Of a stretch of DNA of 64,000 nt, positions 50,692-58,788 are shown piece by piece. The notes under the pieces were generated by a model that did no database searches, was not told the origin of the DNA, and saw nothing but the letters and a program-made list of their open reading frames with translations. The translations under genes and the position numbers were made by a program. The DNA comes from Lachnospiraceae bacterium (GTDB taxonomy: Bacteria > Bacillota > Clostridia > Lachnospirales > Lachnospiraceae). The stretch covers positions 1 through 64,000 of the forward strand of contig CAJTEM010000025.1 of the NCBI GenBank assembly GCA_910575255.1, written 5' to 3'. How positions within the stretch are numbered: position 1 is the first letter of the stretch; the number at the start of each line of letters is the position of its first letter.

Positions 50692-53081
50692 GATTGCTTT
50701 CCCTCCTTTAATTCCTGTAATTTCGTGGTCATTATGCGGTATAGCTCGGTATCCTTGGGGAACCGGTCGATAAAGGGCAGGATGATGTTGCCGTAGAACA
50801 GCAGCCCTTCGCCCTCGCCGGAGTGGGTCACATAGGACAGCTGGTGCGGGGAGATGCCCAGCTGCCTTGCCAGAATCTGCCGGTCGCCGCTTGCCTGGTT
50901 GAGCATATATACAAAGTCCGAGTTCTCAAAGATGTTCTCGATTTCCCGGCTGGCAAGCAGGTCCTTGATGTTCTGTGTGATGCCGGTGGGAATCCCGCCC
51001 CATTTCCGAAAGCGTTTCCAGATTTCAATGGTATAGGCGGCGGTCTGGTCCTCTTTGAGCAGAAGGTGCATCTCGTCAATGTAGTAACGGGTGGACTTGT
51101 GGGCGGCGCGGTTGATGGTGACGCGGTTCCATACCTGGTCCTGTACCACCAGCATACCGATTTTTTTCAGCTGCTTGCCTAACTCCTTGATGTCATAGCA
51201 GACAATGCGGTTGTCGATGTTTACATTGGTCCGGTGGTTGAACACATTCAGGGAGCCGGAAACATAGATTTCCAGTGCCGTAGCGATGTACTGCGCCTCT
51301 TTTTCCTCCTGGGTCAGCAGGAGGTTATACAAATCCTCCAATACCGGCATATTCTCCGGCCTGGGGTCGTTCAGGTAATCATGGTAGACCAGCCGTACAC
51401 AACGGTCGATGATGGTTTTCTGGACCGGCTGCAAGCCCTCCTTGCCGCCCACGATCAGCTCGCACAGCGACAGAATGAAGTCGGATTTCAAAGACAGCGG
51501 GCTTTCATCGTCCGAGTAGTCCAGGTTTAGGTCCATCGGGTTAATGTAGTCCCCGGAGGTGGGCGAAATCTTGATAACCTGCCCATGCAGCCGCTCCACA
51601 AGGGGCGCGTACTCTGCCTCCGGGTCGCACACGATGATGTCATCGGTGGTGAGCAGAAAACAGTTGGCAATTTCCCGCTTGGCGGAAAAGGACTTGCCGG
51701 AGCCGGGAGTGCCTAAAATCAGGCCGTTGGGGTTTTTCAGCTTCTTGCGGTCCACCATGATAAGGTTGTTGGACAGGGCGTTGATGCCGTAGTACAGCGC
51801 CTCTTTCCCGTTCTGGAAAAGCTCCTGGGTGGTAAAGGGGATAAAGATGGCGGTGCTGGAAGTAGTCAGCCCCCGCTGGATTTCCACCTGGTTTTGTCCC
51901 AAAGGCAGGCAGCTCATCAGCCCCTCCTCCTGCTGGAAGTCCAGCCTTGCCAGCTGGCAGTTGTACTTCTGCGCGATGCTGGACGCCTGAAACACGTTGT
52001 TGCCCAGCTGTCTGGCGGTGTCCGCCGTATTCAGCACCAGAAAGGTCACAAGGAACATCCGCTCGTTGCGGCTCTGCAAATCCTGCAACAGCTTTTTGGC
52101 CTCGTTCCCGTAGGTAGCCAGATCACTGGGAATGATGTCCATATCGTACCCTGCCCGGACCGCCTTTTTCTGTTCCTCGATCTTGGCCCGGTCCAGGTCG
52201 GTGATTTTGCGCTTGACCGTCTTGATGGCCTTTACCTGGTCTAAGGACTGCACATGGAGGCTGACAATCAGGGAGCTTTCCATATCCAGAAAATCCGCCA
52301 GCATCCGGTCGTTCAATTCCGGCGCGAGAATCTGCACAAAGCTGACCGCGCCGTACTTTTTCCCCATGCGGAACTGCCTGCCGGTGCGGAACTCAAAGGA
52401 AGTGGGGGCGATGAAGTCCTTGGTGGAAAGGCCGGAGGGGGCCAGCCAGTCCCACGAAAAGGAAAAGGGAACCTGTTCGTCCATGTGGAATACGCCATGC
52501 AGCTGGGACAGCCGCGCCCGCCCGTCCAGCGGCTCCGCCACTACGCCCAGCCTCTTGAAGTTGTTGAGCAGGTCGGTTTCAATCCGTTCCAGCCGGGGCT
52601 TTGCCGCCCGGATGCTGTCCGCGTCAATGCCAAAAGTCAGGTACTTTGTCTTAATCAGGCCGTTGTTCCCCTTTGCCAGCTGGTTTTGCAGCATCTGGGT
52701 GTACTCGCCGCGGATGTTGTCAAAATCATCCCCCTGGGGCGGGATGGTGATGGACCGGGCAAAGGTTTCCTGGGACGCGGCCAGGTTGAGGAAGGACAGC
52801 TGGAACCGGATGGAGCTGTCAAAGTAGTTGAGGAAATCGCACCAGCCCTCGAAGATGGCGGTCTTATCCTCGTTTTGGGACAGCTGGTAATTGATGTCCT
52901 GAAACTGAATGGTCTTGGTATAGTAGCAGCCGGTCACGCGGCAGATGCCGTCCGGCCACATCCGTTCATAGGGGATGCTGTCCTGCGCGGAAATCCCCTT
53001 CTGGTCAGTGCGGTTGGCGCGGGAAATGGCGGCTTCGATCTGCTTCCGATCCGCGCGGGAGAGCTTCTTTTTCACCGGCAT
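50688..53081 (-). CDS. virB4: VirB4-type conjugation ATPase
   Basis: This 797-residue hexameric ATPase energises the mating pore. The N-terminal VirB4 region (IRFQLSFLNLAASQETF; FRTGRQFRMGKKYGAVSF) precedes the ATPase core with Walker A LGTPGSGKSFSAKREI, DPEAEYAPLV and Walker B YYIDEMHLLL, then GGIPTGITQNIKDLL. The start at MPVKKKLSRADRKQIEAA is favoured by GGAGGGCGAAGG at good spacing; a longer start at 53144 is possible. It overlaps the prgI reading frame by 77 bases in another frame, an unusually long overlap. Confidence 0.95.
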   Translation of the reverse strand: MPVKKKLSRADRKQIEAAISRANRTDQKGISAQDSIPYERMWPDGICRVTGCYYTKTIQFQDINYQLSQNEDKTAIFEGWCDFLNYFDSSIRFQLSFLNLAASQETFARSITIPPQGDDFDNIRGEYTQMLQNQLAKGNNGLIKTKYLTFGIDADSIRAAKPRLERIETDLLNNFKRLGVVAEPLDGRARLSQLHGVFHMDEQVPFSFSWDWLAPSGLSTKDFIAPTSFEFRTGRQFRMGKKYGAVSFVQILAPELNDRMLADFLDMESSLIVSLHVQSLDQVKAIKTVKRKITDLDRAKIEEQKKAVRAGYDMDIIPSDLATYGNEAKKLLQDLQSRNERMFLVTFLVLNTADTARQLGNNVFQASSIAQKYNCQLARLDFQQEEGLMSCLPLGQNQVEIQRGLTTSSTAIFIPFTTQELFQNGKEALYYGINALSNNLIMVDRKKLKNPNGLILGTPGSGKSFSAKREIANCFLLTTDDIIVCDPEAEYAPLVERLHGQVIKISPTSGDYINPMDLNLDYSDDESPLSLKSDFILSLCELIVGGKEGLQPVQKTIIDRCVRLVYHDYLNDPRPENMPVLEDLYNLLLTQEEKEAQYIATALEIYVSGSLNVFNHRTNVNIDNRIVCYDIKELGKQLKKIGMLVVQDQVWNRVTINRAAHKSTRYYIDEMHLLLKEDQTAAYTIEIWKRFRKWGGIPTGITQNIKDLLASREIENIFENSDFVYMLNQASGDRQILARQLGISPHQLSYVTHSGEGEGLLFYGNIILPFIDRFPKDTELYRIMTTKLQELKEGKQS

Positions 53082-53490
53082 TGGCCCTTCGCCCTCCGGC
53101 GCTCTGCCGTTTGTCCGGTTTTTCTTTGCCGTAAACAATGTCATACACCTCCTTGTCGAGTTTGTCCTGCCGCTCCAATACGGCATAGAAGTTGTTGGTC
53201 TGGTAGGGGCGCTGCCGGGGCCGGAGAAAGGATACCCGGATCATGTTGCCGATGATCTTTTCCAGCGGCTGGCCGTTCTTCTCGTACATCGCCAGCAGGA
53301 AAAAGGGCAGCATAACGAGCATCATGCACAGGGCGGCGGCGCTGTTTCCGGCTGGCCCCCGAAGCAGAAAGAAAAGCGGTACGCCAATCAGCGCCCCGCT
53401 GCCAAAGCAGACTAACTGCCGCTTGGTGAGGTTGAAGGCCACCTTTGTCTTGACCTTCGTTAAGTCTTTGGGTACTGGTACATAAGCCAT
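53005..53490 (-). CDS. prgI: PrgI-family membrane protein (VirB3-like)
   Basis: This 161-residue protein has the typical N-terminus VPVPKDLTKVKTKVAFNLTK, two membrane helices (VCFGSGALIGVPLFFLLRG; ALCMMLVMLPFFLLAMYEKN) and a cytoplasmic segment (YQTNNFYAVLERQDKLDKEV). PrgI proteins take the VirB3 place beside VirB4 in Gram-positive mating pores. The C-terminal 25 or so residues are read from DNA that also encodes the VirB4 N-terminus and show low complexity, so the useful part probably ends near GKEKPDKR. Confidence 0.9.
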   Translation of the reverse strand: MAYVPVPKDLTKVKTKVAFNLTKRQLVCFGSGALIGVPLFFLLRGPAGNSAAALCMMLVMLPFFLLAMYEKNGQPLEKIIGNMIRVSFLRPRQRPYQTNNFYAVLERQDKLDKEVYDIVYGKEKPDKRQSAGGRRANAGEKEALPRGSEADRSRHFPRQPH

Positions 53491-53508
53491 TTTTGCACAC
53501 TCCTTTCG

Positions 53509-54378
53509 TTAGTGGGCCTGGAAGATTGCCTTGGCCATGCTGCCGCTCTTAAAGAGGGTCAGGCAGAGCAGGACTGTATATCCCACACAGGACCAGATGG
53601 CAGCAATCGTATCCTCGTCGGTGGCGATGTTCTGCACCAGGACCGCGTAGATTGCCACGCAGACCATGATGAGGAACGCCTGAAAGCCTAACGCCATCAG
53701 GGAGCGCAGGTAATTCTGCCCCATGCCGCCCCATTCCCTGCCCATCATAGCGGCCATCGGGACCGGCGCGACCGAGGTGACGAGATATATTTCCAGCATA
53801 CGGCCATAAATGACGATAAAAATACAGATGGTCAGCGCCCACATGGTAAGGCCGATAAACAGGGACTGGAACCACAGCCCGAACAGCGGCCCCAAATCCA
53901 TCTCCATGAGCCTTGGCTCCAAATCCGCCATCGCGGAGGAAATGTCGATGGAAGCATCCGCGCCGATGACGCCGGAAGCCTGGGCCACGATGCCCTGGGC
54001 CACATCAAATACGCCCATCACGATATTCCAGGTGTTGGTGACAATGAGGATGGCACAGGCGGTCTTGAAAATCCACTTGAAAAACACAGCGGTTTCAATG
54101 TCGTGGAAGTTGTTCTTGTCGGTGATGATCTGAATCAGTTCCAGCGTCATCACAAAGGCCAGGATCACGCCTGCTATGGGGAGAATGACCGTTTCCGAAA
54201 GGCTTTGTACCATGCTGAAAATACCCGCGTTCCAGCCCTGGGGCGTCTGCCCAATCTGCCCCGATATGTCCGCCACCTGGTTGTTGACCGAATCGAACAT
54301 ACTGGAAAGGTTGCTCATAATGCCGCCCACCAGCATTTCTTTCAGCCAGGTGGTGATTGCATCCAGCAGAAAATCCAT
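53509..54378 (-). CDS. virB6: VirB6/TrbL-type mating-channel membrane protein
   Basis: This 289-residue polytopic protein starts MDFLLDAITTWLKEMLVGGI and has about six membrane helices (VILPIAGVILAFVMTLELI; CAILIVTNTWNIVMGVF; GLTMWALTICIFIVIYGRML; LMALGFQAFLIMVCVAIYAVL; AAIWSCVGYTVLLCLTLF). It matches the VirB6-like channel component encoded directly after maff2 in Tn1549-type ICEs. The maff2 3' half is 73 bases upstream, confirming that this end was once continuous with virD4-maff2 at 3.9 kb. Confidence 0.9.
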   Translation of the reverse strand: MDFLLDAITTWLKEMLVGGIMSNLSSMFDSVNNQVADISGQIGQTPQGWNAGIFSMVQSLSETVILPIAGVILAFVMTLELIQIITDKNNFHDIETAVFFKWIFKTACAILIVTNTWNIVMGVFDVAQGIVAQASGVIGADASIDISSAMADLEPRLMEMDLGPLFGLWFQSLFIGLTMWALTICIFIVIYGRMLEIYLVTSVAPVPMAAMMGREWGGMGQNYLRSLMALGFQAFLIMVCVAIYAVLVQNIATDEDTIAAIWSCVGYTVLLCLTLFKSGSMAKAIFQAH

Positions 54379-54451
54379 ACAGTGCTACCTCCTTTCCGCC
54401 CCTCCCGCGTCTGCGGGAGGGGCAAAGGTATGGGTGTTTCTGGTGCGGGGA

Positions 54452-54523
54452 TTAGCCGAACAGACCGGAGAGCAGGGGTACAAGCACCATGCCGATCAGG
54501 GCAACGCCGCCGCCCGCCATGAG
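54452..54523 (-). pseudogene. maff2: Maff2 3' half (C-terminal 23 codons)
   Basis: On the - strand the frame reads LMAGGGVALIGMVLVPLLSG-LFG and stops, exactly the missing C-terminus (second membrane segment) of the Maff2 protein truncated at 3.87 kb. It has no start codon of its own except the internal ATG. Joined to the 5' half at the ACAG core it restores a complete maff2 gene directly upstream of virB6. Confidence 0.88.
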
Positions 54524-54529
54524 CTGTGT
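54524..54529 (-). other. attR of IME copy B in maff2
   Basis: The element end reads (- strand) CTAATTGGGGATAAC then ACAG, followed by the maff2 3' half CTCATGGCG. ACAG is the core shared with attL at 3864-3867. The recombinase stop is about 100 bases inside the element. Confidence 0.75.
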
Positions 54530-54629
54530 TATCCCCAATTAGTAGGAACAATACAGCTTTCTGGCGGGCGGCGGCACGTCAAGAAATATATATGGAGTTT
54601 TTAAAGAACCTCCCCGGAGCGGGGAGCGG

Positions 54630-56294
54630 TCAGCCTGTGACCTGCTCCACTTCCGGTATGGGTTTGAGATTAAAATGAATTTCGATAGAAATGTGTCTTG
54701 TCTTATCGCTGCCTATGGTTTCATGGACAACGATTTCTTTAATCAGGCGGTTTAAGGTGGAAGCGTCCAGTTCGGTGATGTCCCGGTATTCCTGTATGGA
54801 TTCCACCCACTGCCTTGCGTCCACGGCAAGCCGGATTTCATCGGCAAGGTGCTTCCTGCCTTTCTCGACTTTTGCCTTTAATTCCGCCTGTTCCTTCTGC
54901 GTCTTTTCCAGCAGGAGATTGAAGTTTGCGTCTGTGATTCGTCCGGCAACCATGTCCTCATAGAGCCGCAGCACCATCTTTTCCAACACTTCAATCCGTT
55001 CCTCGTCTTTGGCAAGGGTGCGCTCCATCGCTTCCCTCTGGCCTTTCTGCTCGGCTTCGCAGGTGTCGGTCAGCCGCCCGGCCACCGCTTCACTGTCGGT
55101 CAGGGCAGCGGCGGCGCACTCCCGGATTTTATTCAGCACAAGGGCATAGAGCGTGTCATAATCAATCCGGTGCTGGGTGCAGTGCTGTTTCCCAAAGGCA
55201 TTGTAAGTCTTGCAGGAATAAATCCTCTGGGGGTGCTTGGCATTGGTGTAGCGGACAGTCAGGGACTTTCCGCACTCACCACATTTGAGAAGTCCGGCAA
55301 ACAGGCTCGGCTCCCCGGACTGCCCCGGCCGCTGGCGGGATTTCAGCTTCTCCTGCACGATGGCAAAACTCTTTTTGTCCACCAGCGGCTCATGCGTCCC
55401 TTCCACCACAATCCAGTCCTCCGGCTTCTTGTCCCGGATAGTGCCGATTTTAAAGCGGTACTCGGTCTTTTGGGAAGCGATTGCGCCGGTGTAGACGGGG
55501 TTCATCAGGATTTCCTTAATCACTGTAAAATCCCAGATGTACCGCCCATTCTCCGGGTCTTTCTTCTCCCATTTGGTGCGGATGTTCCTGTGCCCACGCT
55601 GCCGGTTCCACCATGTGGGGCAGGGGTGCTTTTCTTCCTCCAGCCTGCGCCGGATGTAGTTGGGGCCGTGCCCGTCCAGCGCATACCCGAAAATCAGCCG
55701 GACAACCGGGGCGGTTTCCTCGTCTACCAGCAGGCGGTTCCTGTCCTCCGGGTCTTTTTTGTAGCCGAAGGGGGCAAGGCAGCCGGTGAACTGGCCTTTC
55801 TGGGCTTTCAGCACATAGGAAGAATGGACTTTCTTGGAAATATCCTTGCTGTACATCTCATTCAGGATATTTTTGAAGGGCGCAATGTCGTTGTTGTCCC
55901 GCATGGTGTCGATACCGTCATTCATGGCGATATAGCGCACGCCGTTCCTTGGGAAGAAGTCCTCGATAAGCTGCCCGGTCTGCAAGTAGTTCCGCCCTAA
56001 CCTTGATAAATCTTTCGTAATGACAAGGTTTATCTGCTTCCGCTCAATGGCCTTCAACATCCGTTTCAGGTCGGGGCGTTCCATGTTCAAGCCGGTGAAG
56101 CCGTCGTCCTGATAGACTGCCGCAACCTCCCATCCCTGCTTTTCACAGAACTTTTCCAGCATATCCCGCTGGTTTGCGATGCTGGCACTCTCGCCCTGAA
56201 GGTCATCGTCTTTCGAGAGCCTGCAATAGATAGCTGCCCGGAATCCCCCGGCAAGCGCCGTGCCAATCACGTCATAATCTAATCCGTTCATCAT
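54630..56294 (-). CDS. Large serine recombinase targeting maff2
   Basis: This 554-residue integrase/excisionase has a resolvase domain (FRAAIYCRLSKDDDLQGESA; KDLSRLGRNYLQTG), a recombinase domain (APFGYKKDPEDRNRLLVDEE), a zinc ribbon (LKCGECGKSLTVRY and a later C-x4-C pair) and a coiled-coil C-terminus (EERIEVLEKMVLRLYEDMVA). Its gene ends beside attR, as usual for such integrases, so it is the likely enzyme for insertion at the ACAG core of maff2. It starts at ATGATG; the 65-residue small gene ends 6 bases upstream. Compared with copy A it is full length. Confidence 0.95.
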   Translation of the reverse strand: MMNGLDYDVIGTALAGGFRAAIYCRLSKDDDLQGESASIANQRDMLEKFCEKQGWEVAAVYQDDGFTGLNMERPDLKRMLKAIERKQINLVITKDLSRLGRNYLQTGQLIEDFFPRNGVRYIAMNDGIDTMRDNNDIAPFKNILNEMYSKDISKKVHSSYVLKAQKGQFTGCLAPFGYKKDPEDRNRLLVDEETAPVVRLIFGYALDGHGPNYIRRRLEEEKHPCPTWWNRQRGHRNIRTKWEKKDPENGRYIWDFTVIKEILMNPVYTGAIASQKTEYRFKIGTIRDKKPEDWIVVEGTHEPLVDKKSFAIVQEKLKSRQRPGQSGEPSLFAGLLKCGECGKSLTVRYTNAKHPQRIYSCKTYNAFGKQHCTQHRIDYDTLYALVLNKIRECAAAALTDSEAVAGRLTDTCEAEQKGQREAMERTLAKDEERIEVLEKMVLRLYEDMVAGRITDANFNLLLEKTQKEQAELKAKVEKGRKHLADEIRLAVDARQWVESIQEYRDITELDASTLNRLIKEIVVHETIGSDKTRHISIEIHFNLKPIPEVEQVTG

Positions 56295-56300
56295 AACCGT

Positions 56301-56498
56301 TTACCCACACAATCCAGACGGAACACGGTCACTTTGAACCTCGTCTTTATTATATCTCATTTCTTGCGTTTTAGCAAGATATTCTTTATCTGTTTTTCTG
56401 GTGTGTTTCTGTGCGATAAGGCTCACGAAAACGTCCGTAGCGTCCAGTTCGCCGTCAAATACTGTGGTGACATGAATCTCTGTTTTATTTTTCGCCAT
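56301..56498 (-). CDS. Small recombinase-linked protein, copy B
   Basis: The 65-residue homologue of the protein at 13700-13897 (MAKNKTEIHVTTVFDGELDA; three or four substitutions in the charged second half such as KHTRKTDKEY) keeps the same 6-base gap to the recombinase. Conservation in both copies supports it as a true gene; role unknown. Confidence 0.72.
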   Translation of the reverse strand: MAKNKTEIHVTTVFDGELDATDVFVSLIAQKHTRKTDKEYLAKTQEMRYNKDEVQSDRVPSGLCG

Positions 56499-56751
56499 AG
56501 GCAGTTGTCCTCCATACATGAAATAAGCCAGACAGGGGATAGCGGCAACGAAGTCCGGCAACGGGCTTCAAAAAACCTTGGAGCTAATCCTTGTCTGGCA
56601 GTTGGGTTATTTTATACTTTTTCTTTTATTTTTCTGTTGCTTTGGTTGTTAAAGGGGAGAAAAGCCCGCAGTTACGGGATTTTTCCCGGCAACCGGGTCG
56701 GCAACGGGATAGCAACGGAGTGTGCAACGGGCTGTCCCTGCCCGGATTTTT

Positions 56752-58161
56752 TCAGAATGGAAGCTCCATCTGTTCCGGCACCGGCGTAAATCCTTCCGGG
56801 ATTTTTTCCGTCCCGTTGCCGCTGTCCGTTGCCGGTTCTGTCCGTGCGTTTTCCCGTTCCCATCCTTTCTGCCTGCCGTACCCGGCAAACATCCGGGGGT
56901 TGGAGAAATAATTCCAGCCAGTGATGCACTGGTTCATTATCTCGTTGATTTCCCGTATCTCCCATTGTTTCGGCTCGTCAAAGTCATGGTTCAGGGCTTC
57001 TTTGTAAAGCTGTTTGGAGCAGACGGTATCGCCGGGGTAGCTGTCAAGGAAAGCCTGTATCATACCGGCCTTGGTGTCCTCCGGCATGAAGTCCCGCTGG
57101 TGTTCCTTTAAATGGCGCACCATTTCCGGGCTGAATGTCAGCTTCCACCTGCCGCTCCTGTAAATCTCCATCGCTTCCGCCCATACCTGATTCAGATAGG
57201 CTCTGGAAGCGGCTTCGTCCTCTAAAATGTGTGTTTCCGCCTGTTCCGGGCATACCTGTATAGGAATGAAGCGGCGGTTTCCTGAACGGTCAAGGGGCAG
57301 GAAGTCAAGGGCATTGGATGTCCCGCCGAACACGCACTGCCTTGGACGGTCTGCCGGGTGGGTTTCATAGGGTATCTTGTAGACTTCCTTCTGGCGGCTC
57401 AAAAATGACTTGATTTCCTCTATGCTCCTGGCGTTTGCGGTGGCAATCATCTCCGACATCTCGATTATCCAGTGGCCTTGGAGTTTGCGGTATACGTTGT
57501 CATCGTCCAGCTTCCGCAGGTCATCGGAGAACCACTCGTCTTTGACTGCCAGCAGGCGGAAGAAGGTGGACTTCCCGGCTCCCTGCCCGCCCACCAGACA
57601 GAGCATGACTTCAAACTTGCAGCCGGGGGAAAATGCCCGGTGGATGGCTCCCAACAAAAACAGGCGCAGGGATTGGAAAGTATACTCGTCCTCACCGGCT
57701 CCCAGAAAGTGACGCAGGCAGGAGCGTATCCGTTCGGTTCCGTCCCATGTCAGGCCGTTTAAATAATCCCGGACAGGGTGGTAGCTGTTCTCATCGGCGG
57801 CAAGGGCGGCGGCGTCCTGTATCTTTTTCTCGCTTGTCAGGCCATAGGTCTTTTCCAGATACAGCCGGATATATTTCATGTCCGTGTCGGTCATGGGGCT
57901 TCCGGCAGTTCTTTTGTAGCCGATTGGCTTTAAAATATCGGTGCGGTCGGTCAGCAGGTTGTAGGCAACCGCCCCGGAAAGGAGCGGGTCGCACTGGAAC
58001 ACGGTCAGGCAGTTGCTCATGCTGTTGCGGAAGCCGCCTTTTTCGGTGGTTTCCAGCATGGCCTTCACTTCCTCAACGCTCCGGGGCGGCTCTGCGCTGT
58101 CTGCCATGTTCGCTGTTTCCTGCCGTATCTGGGGCGGTAAATTCTGCCATCCGTCTTTCAA
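56752..58161 (-). CDS. VapE-family replication helicase/ATPase, copy B
   Basis: The 469-residue counterpart of the copy A protein has the same Walker A GGQGAGKST and GTSNALDFLPLDRSGNRRF. It carries a short extra segment near the C-terminus (EREN-ARTEPATDSG), where copy A has EREQPATDTG, so the tail is a slippage-prone region. It starts at TTG and overlaps the CHC2 gene by 89 bases. Confidence 0.9.
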   Translation of the reverse strand: MKDGWQNLPPQIRQETANMADSAEPPRSVEEVKAMLETTEKGGFRNSMSNCLTVFQCDPLLSGAVAYNLLTDRTDILKPIGYKRTAGSPMTDTDMKYIRLYLEKTYGLTSEKKIQDAAALAADENSYHPVRDYLNGLTWDGTERIRSCLRHFLGAGEDEYTFQSLRLFLLGAIHRAFSPGCKFEVMLCLVGGQGAGKSTFFRLLAVKDEWFSDDLRKLDDDNVYRKLQGHWIIEMSEMIATANARSIEEIKSFLSRQKEVYKIPYETHPADRPRQCVFGGTSNALDFLPLDRSGNRRFIPIQVCPEQAETHILEDEAASRAYLNQVWAEAMEIYRSGRWKLTFSPEMVRHLKEHQRDFMPEDTKAGMIQAFLDSYPGDTVCSKQLYKEALNHDFDEPKQWEIREINEIMNQCITGWNYFSNPRMFAGYGRQKGWERENARTEPATDSGNGTEKIPEGFTPVPEQMELPF

Positions 58162-58720
58162 GGTTCCTCACTTCCTTTCCGTGTCCTGTGATAAGGGCTG
58201 CCCGCTCCTGAATGTCCCCGGAGAGAAGCACGTCCATCAGGTATTCCACCCGGCTCATGTTCTGCAGGGCTTCCACAAACCGGGGGTTCCACGCTTCATC
58301 CGGCTGGCGTGGGGCGTATTCCTCCTTCCAGCGGCGCAGGAGATGGTAATAGTCGGACAGCACCCGGAAGCAGTGCCGCTCCATGTGCCTGAATTTCTGT
58401 TCCTCCGTTTCTTTTCGCAAGCGTGGCCTTATGGGCTGCTTTTTGCCGTTCCTCCCATCCTCATAAGGGATAGAGAAGTCCTGTGCCAGCATAAGGGCGG
58501 CTTCTTTGCTGCTGATACCATGGAGCCGGGAAACAAAATCTATCACGTCCCCGGTGGCTCCGCAGCCGAAACAGTAAAAGCGGCGGTCAACCTTCATGCT
58601 TGGGTTCTTATCGTTGTGGAACGGGCAGACGCACATCCCGTTCCGGTTTACTTTGATTCCATAACGCTCCGCAGCCTGCCTTGTGGTGACGGACTGCTTC
58701 ACGGCTTCAAATACGTTCAA
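58073..58720 (-). CDS. CHC2 zinc-finger primase-like protein, copy B
   Basis: The 215-residue homologue of the copy A gene has CPFHNDKNPSMKV and CFGCGATGDVIDF intact, with substitutions clustered in the helical C-terminal half. It starts at TTG behind GGAGGG. The preceding leader is about 55 bases shorter than in copy A because the palindrome is absent. Confidence 0.88.
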   Translation of the reverse strand: MNVFEAVKQSVTTRQAAERYGIKVNRNGMCVCPFHNDKNPSMKVDRRFYCFGCGATGDVIDFVSRLHGISSKEAALMLAQDFSIPYEDGRNGKKQPIRPRLRKETEEQKFRHMERHCFRVLSDYYHLLRRWKEEYAPRQPDEAWNPRFVEALQNMSRVEYLMDVLLSGDIQERAALITGHGKEVRNLERRMAEFTAPDTAGNSEHGRQRRAAPER

Positions 58721-58788
58721 TAGGCGTTCCCTCCTGATAATGAAAAAGGCACCTGCCAGCGATTTCAAATCACAAAACAAGTGCCTGT

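Larger units (their letters stand above)
14338..54523 (-). mobile_element. Tn1549-like ICE, inverted main body
   Basis: From its integration end (tandem serine recombinases) to maff2-3', this segment carries the regulatory, cargo, relaxase, DNA-processing and mating-pore genes of one ICE. The first part (virD4, maff2-5') is at 1-3.9 kb in the opposite orientation. The gene order VirD4-Maff2-VirB6-PrgI-VirB4-CHAP-TopB-methylase-LtrC-helicase-MobC-relaxase is the conserved Tn1549-type order once the segment is flipped back. Confidence 0.82.
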
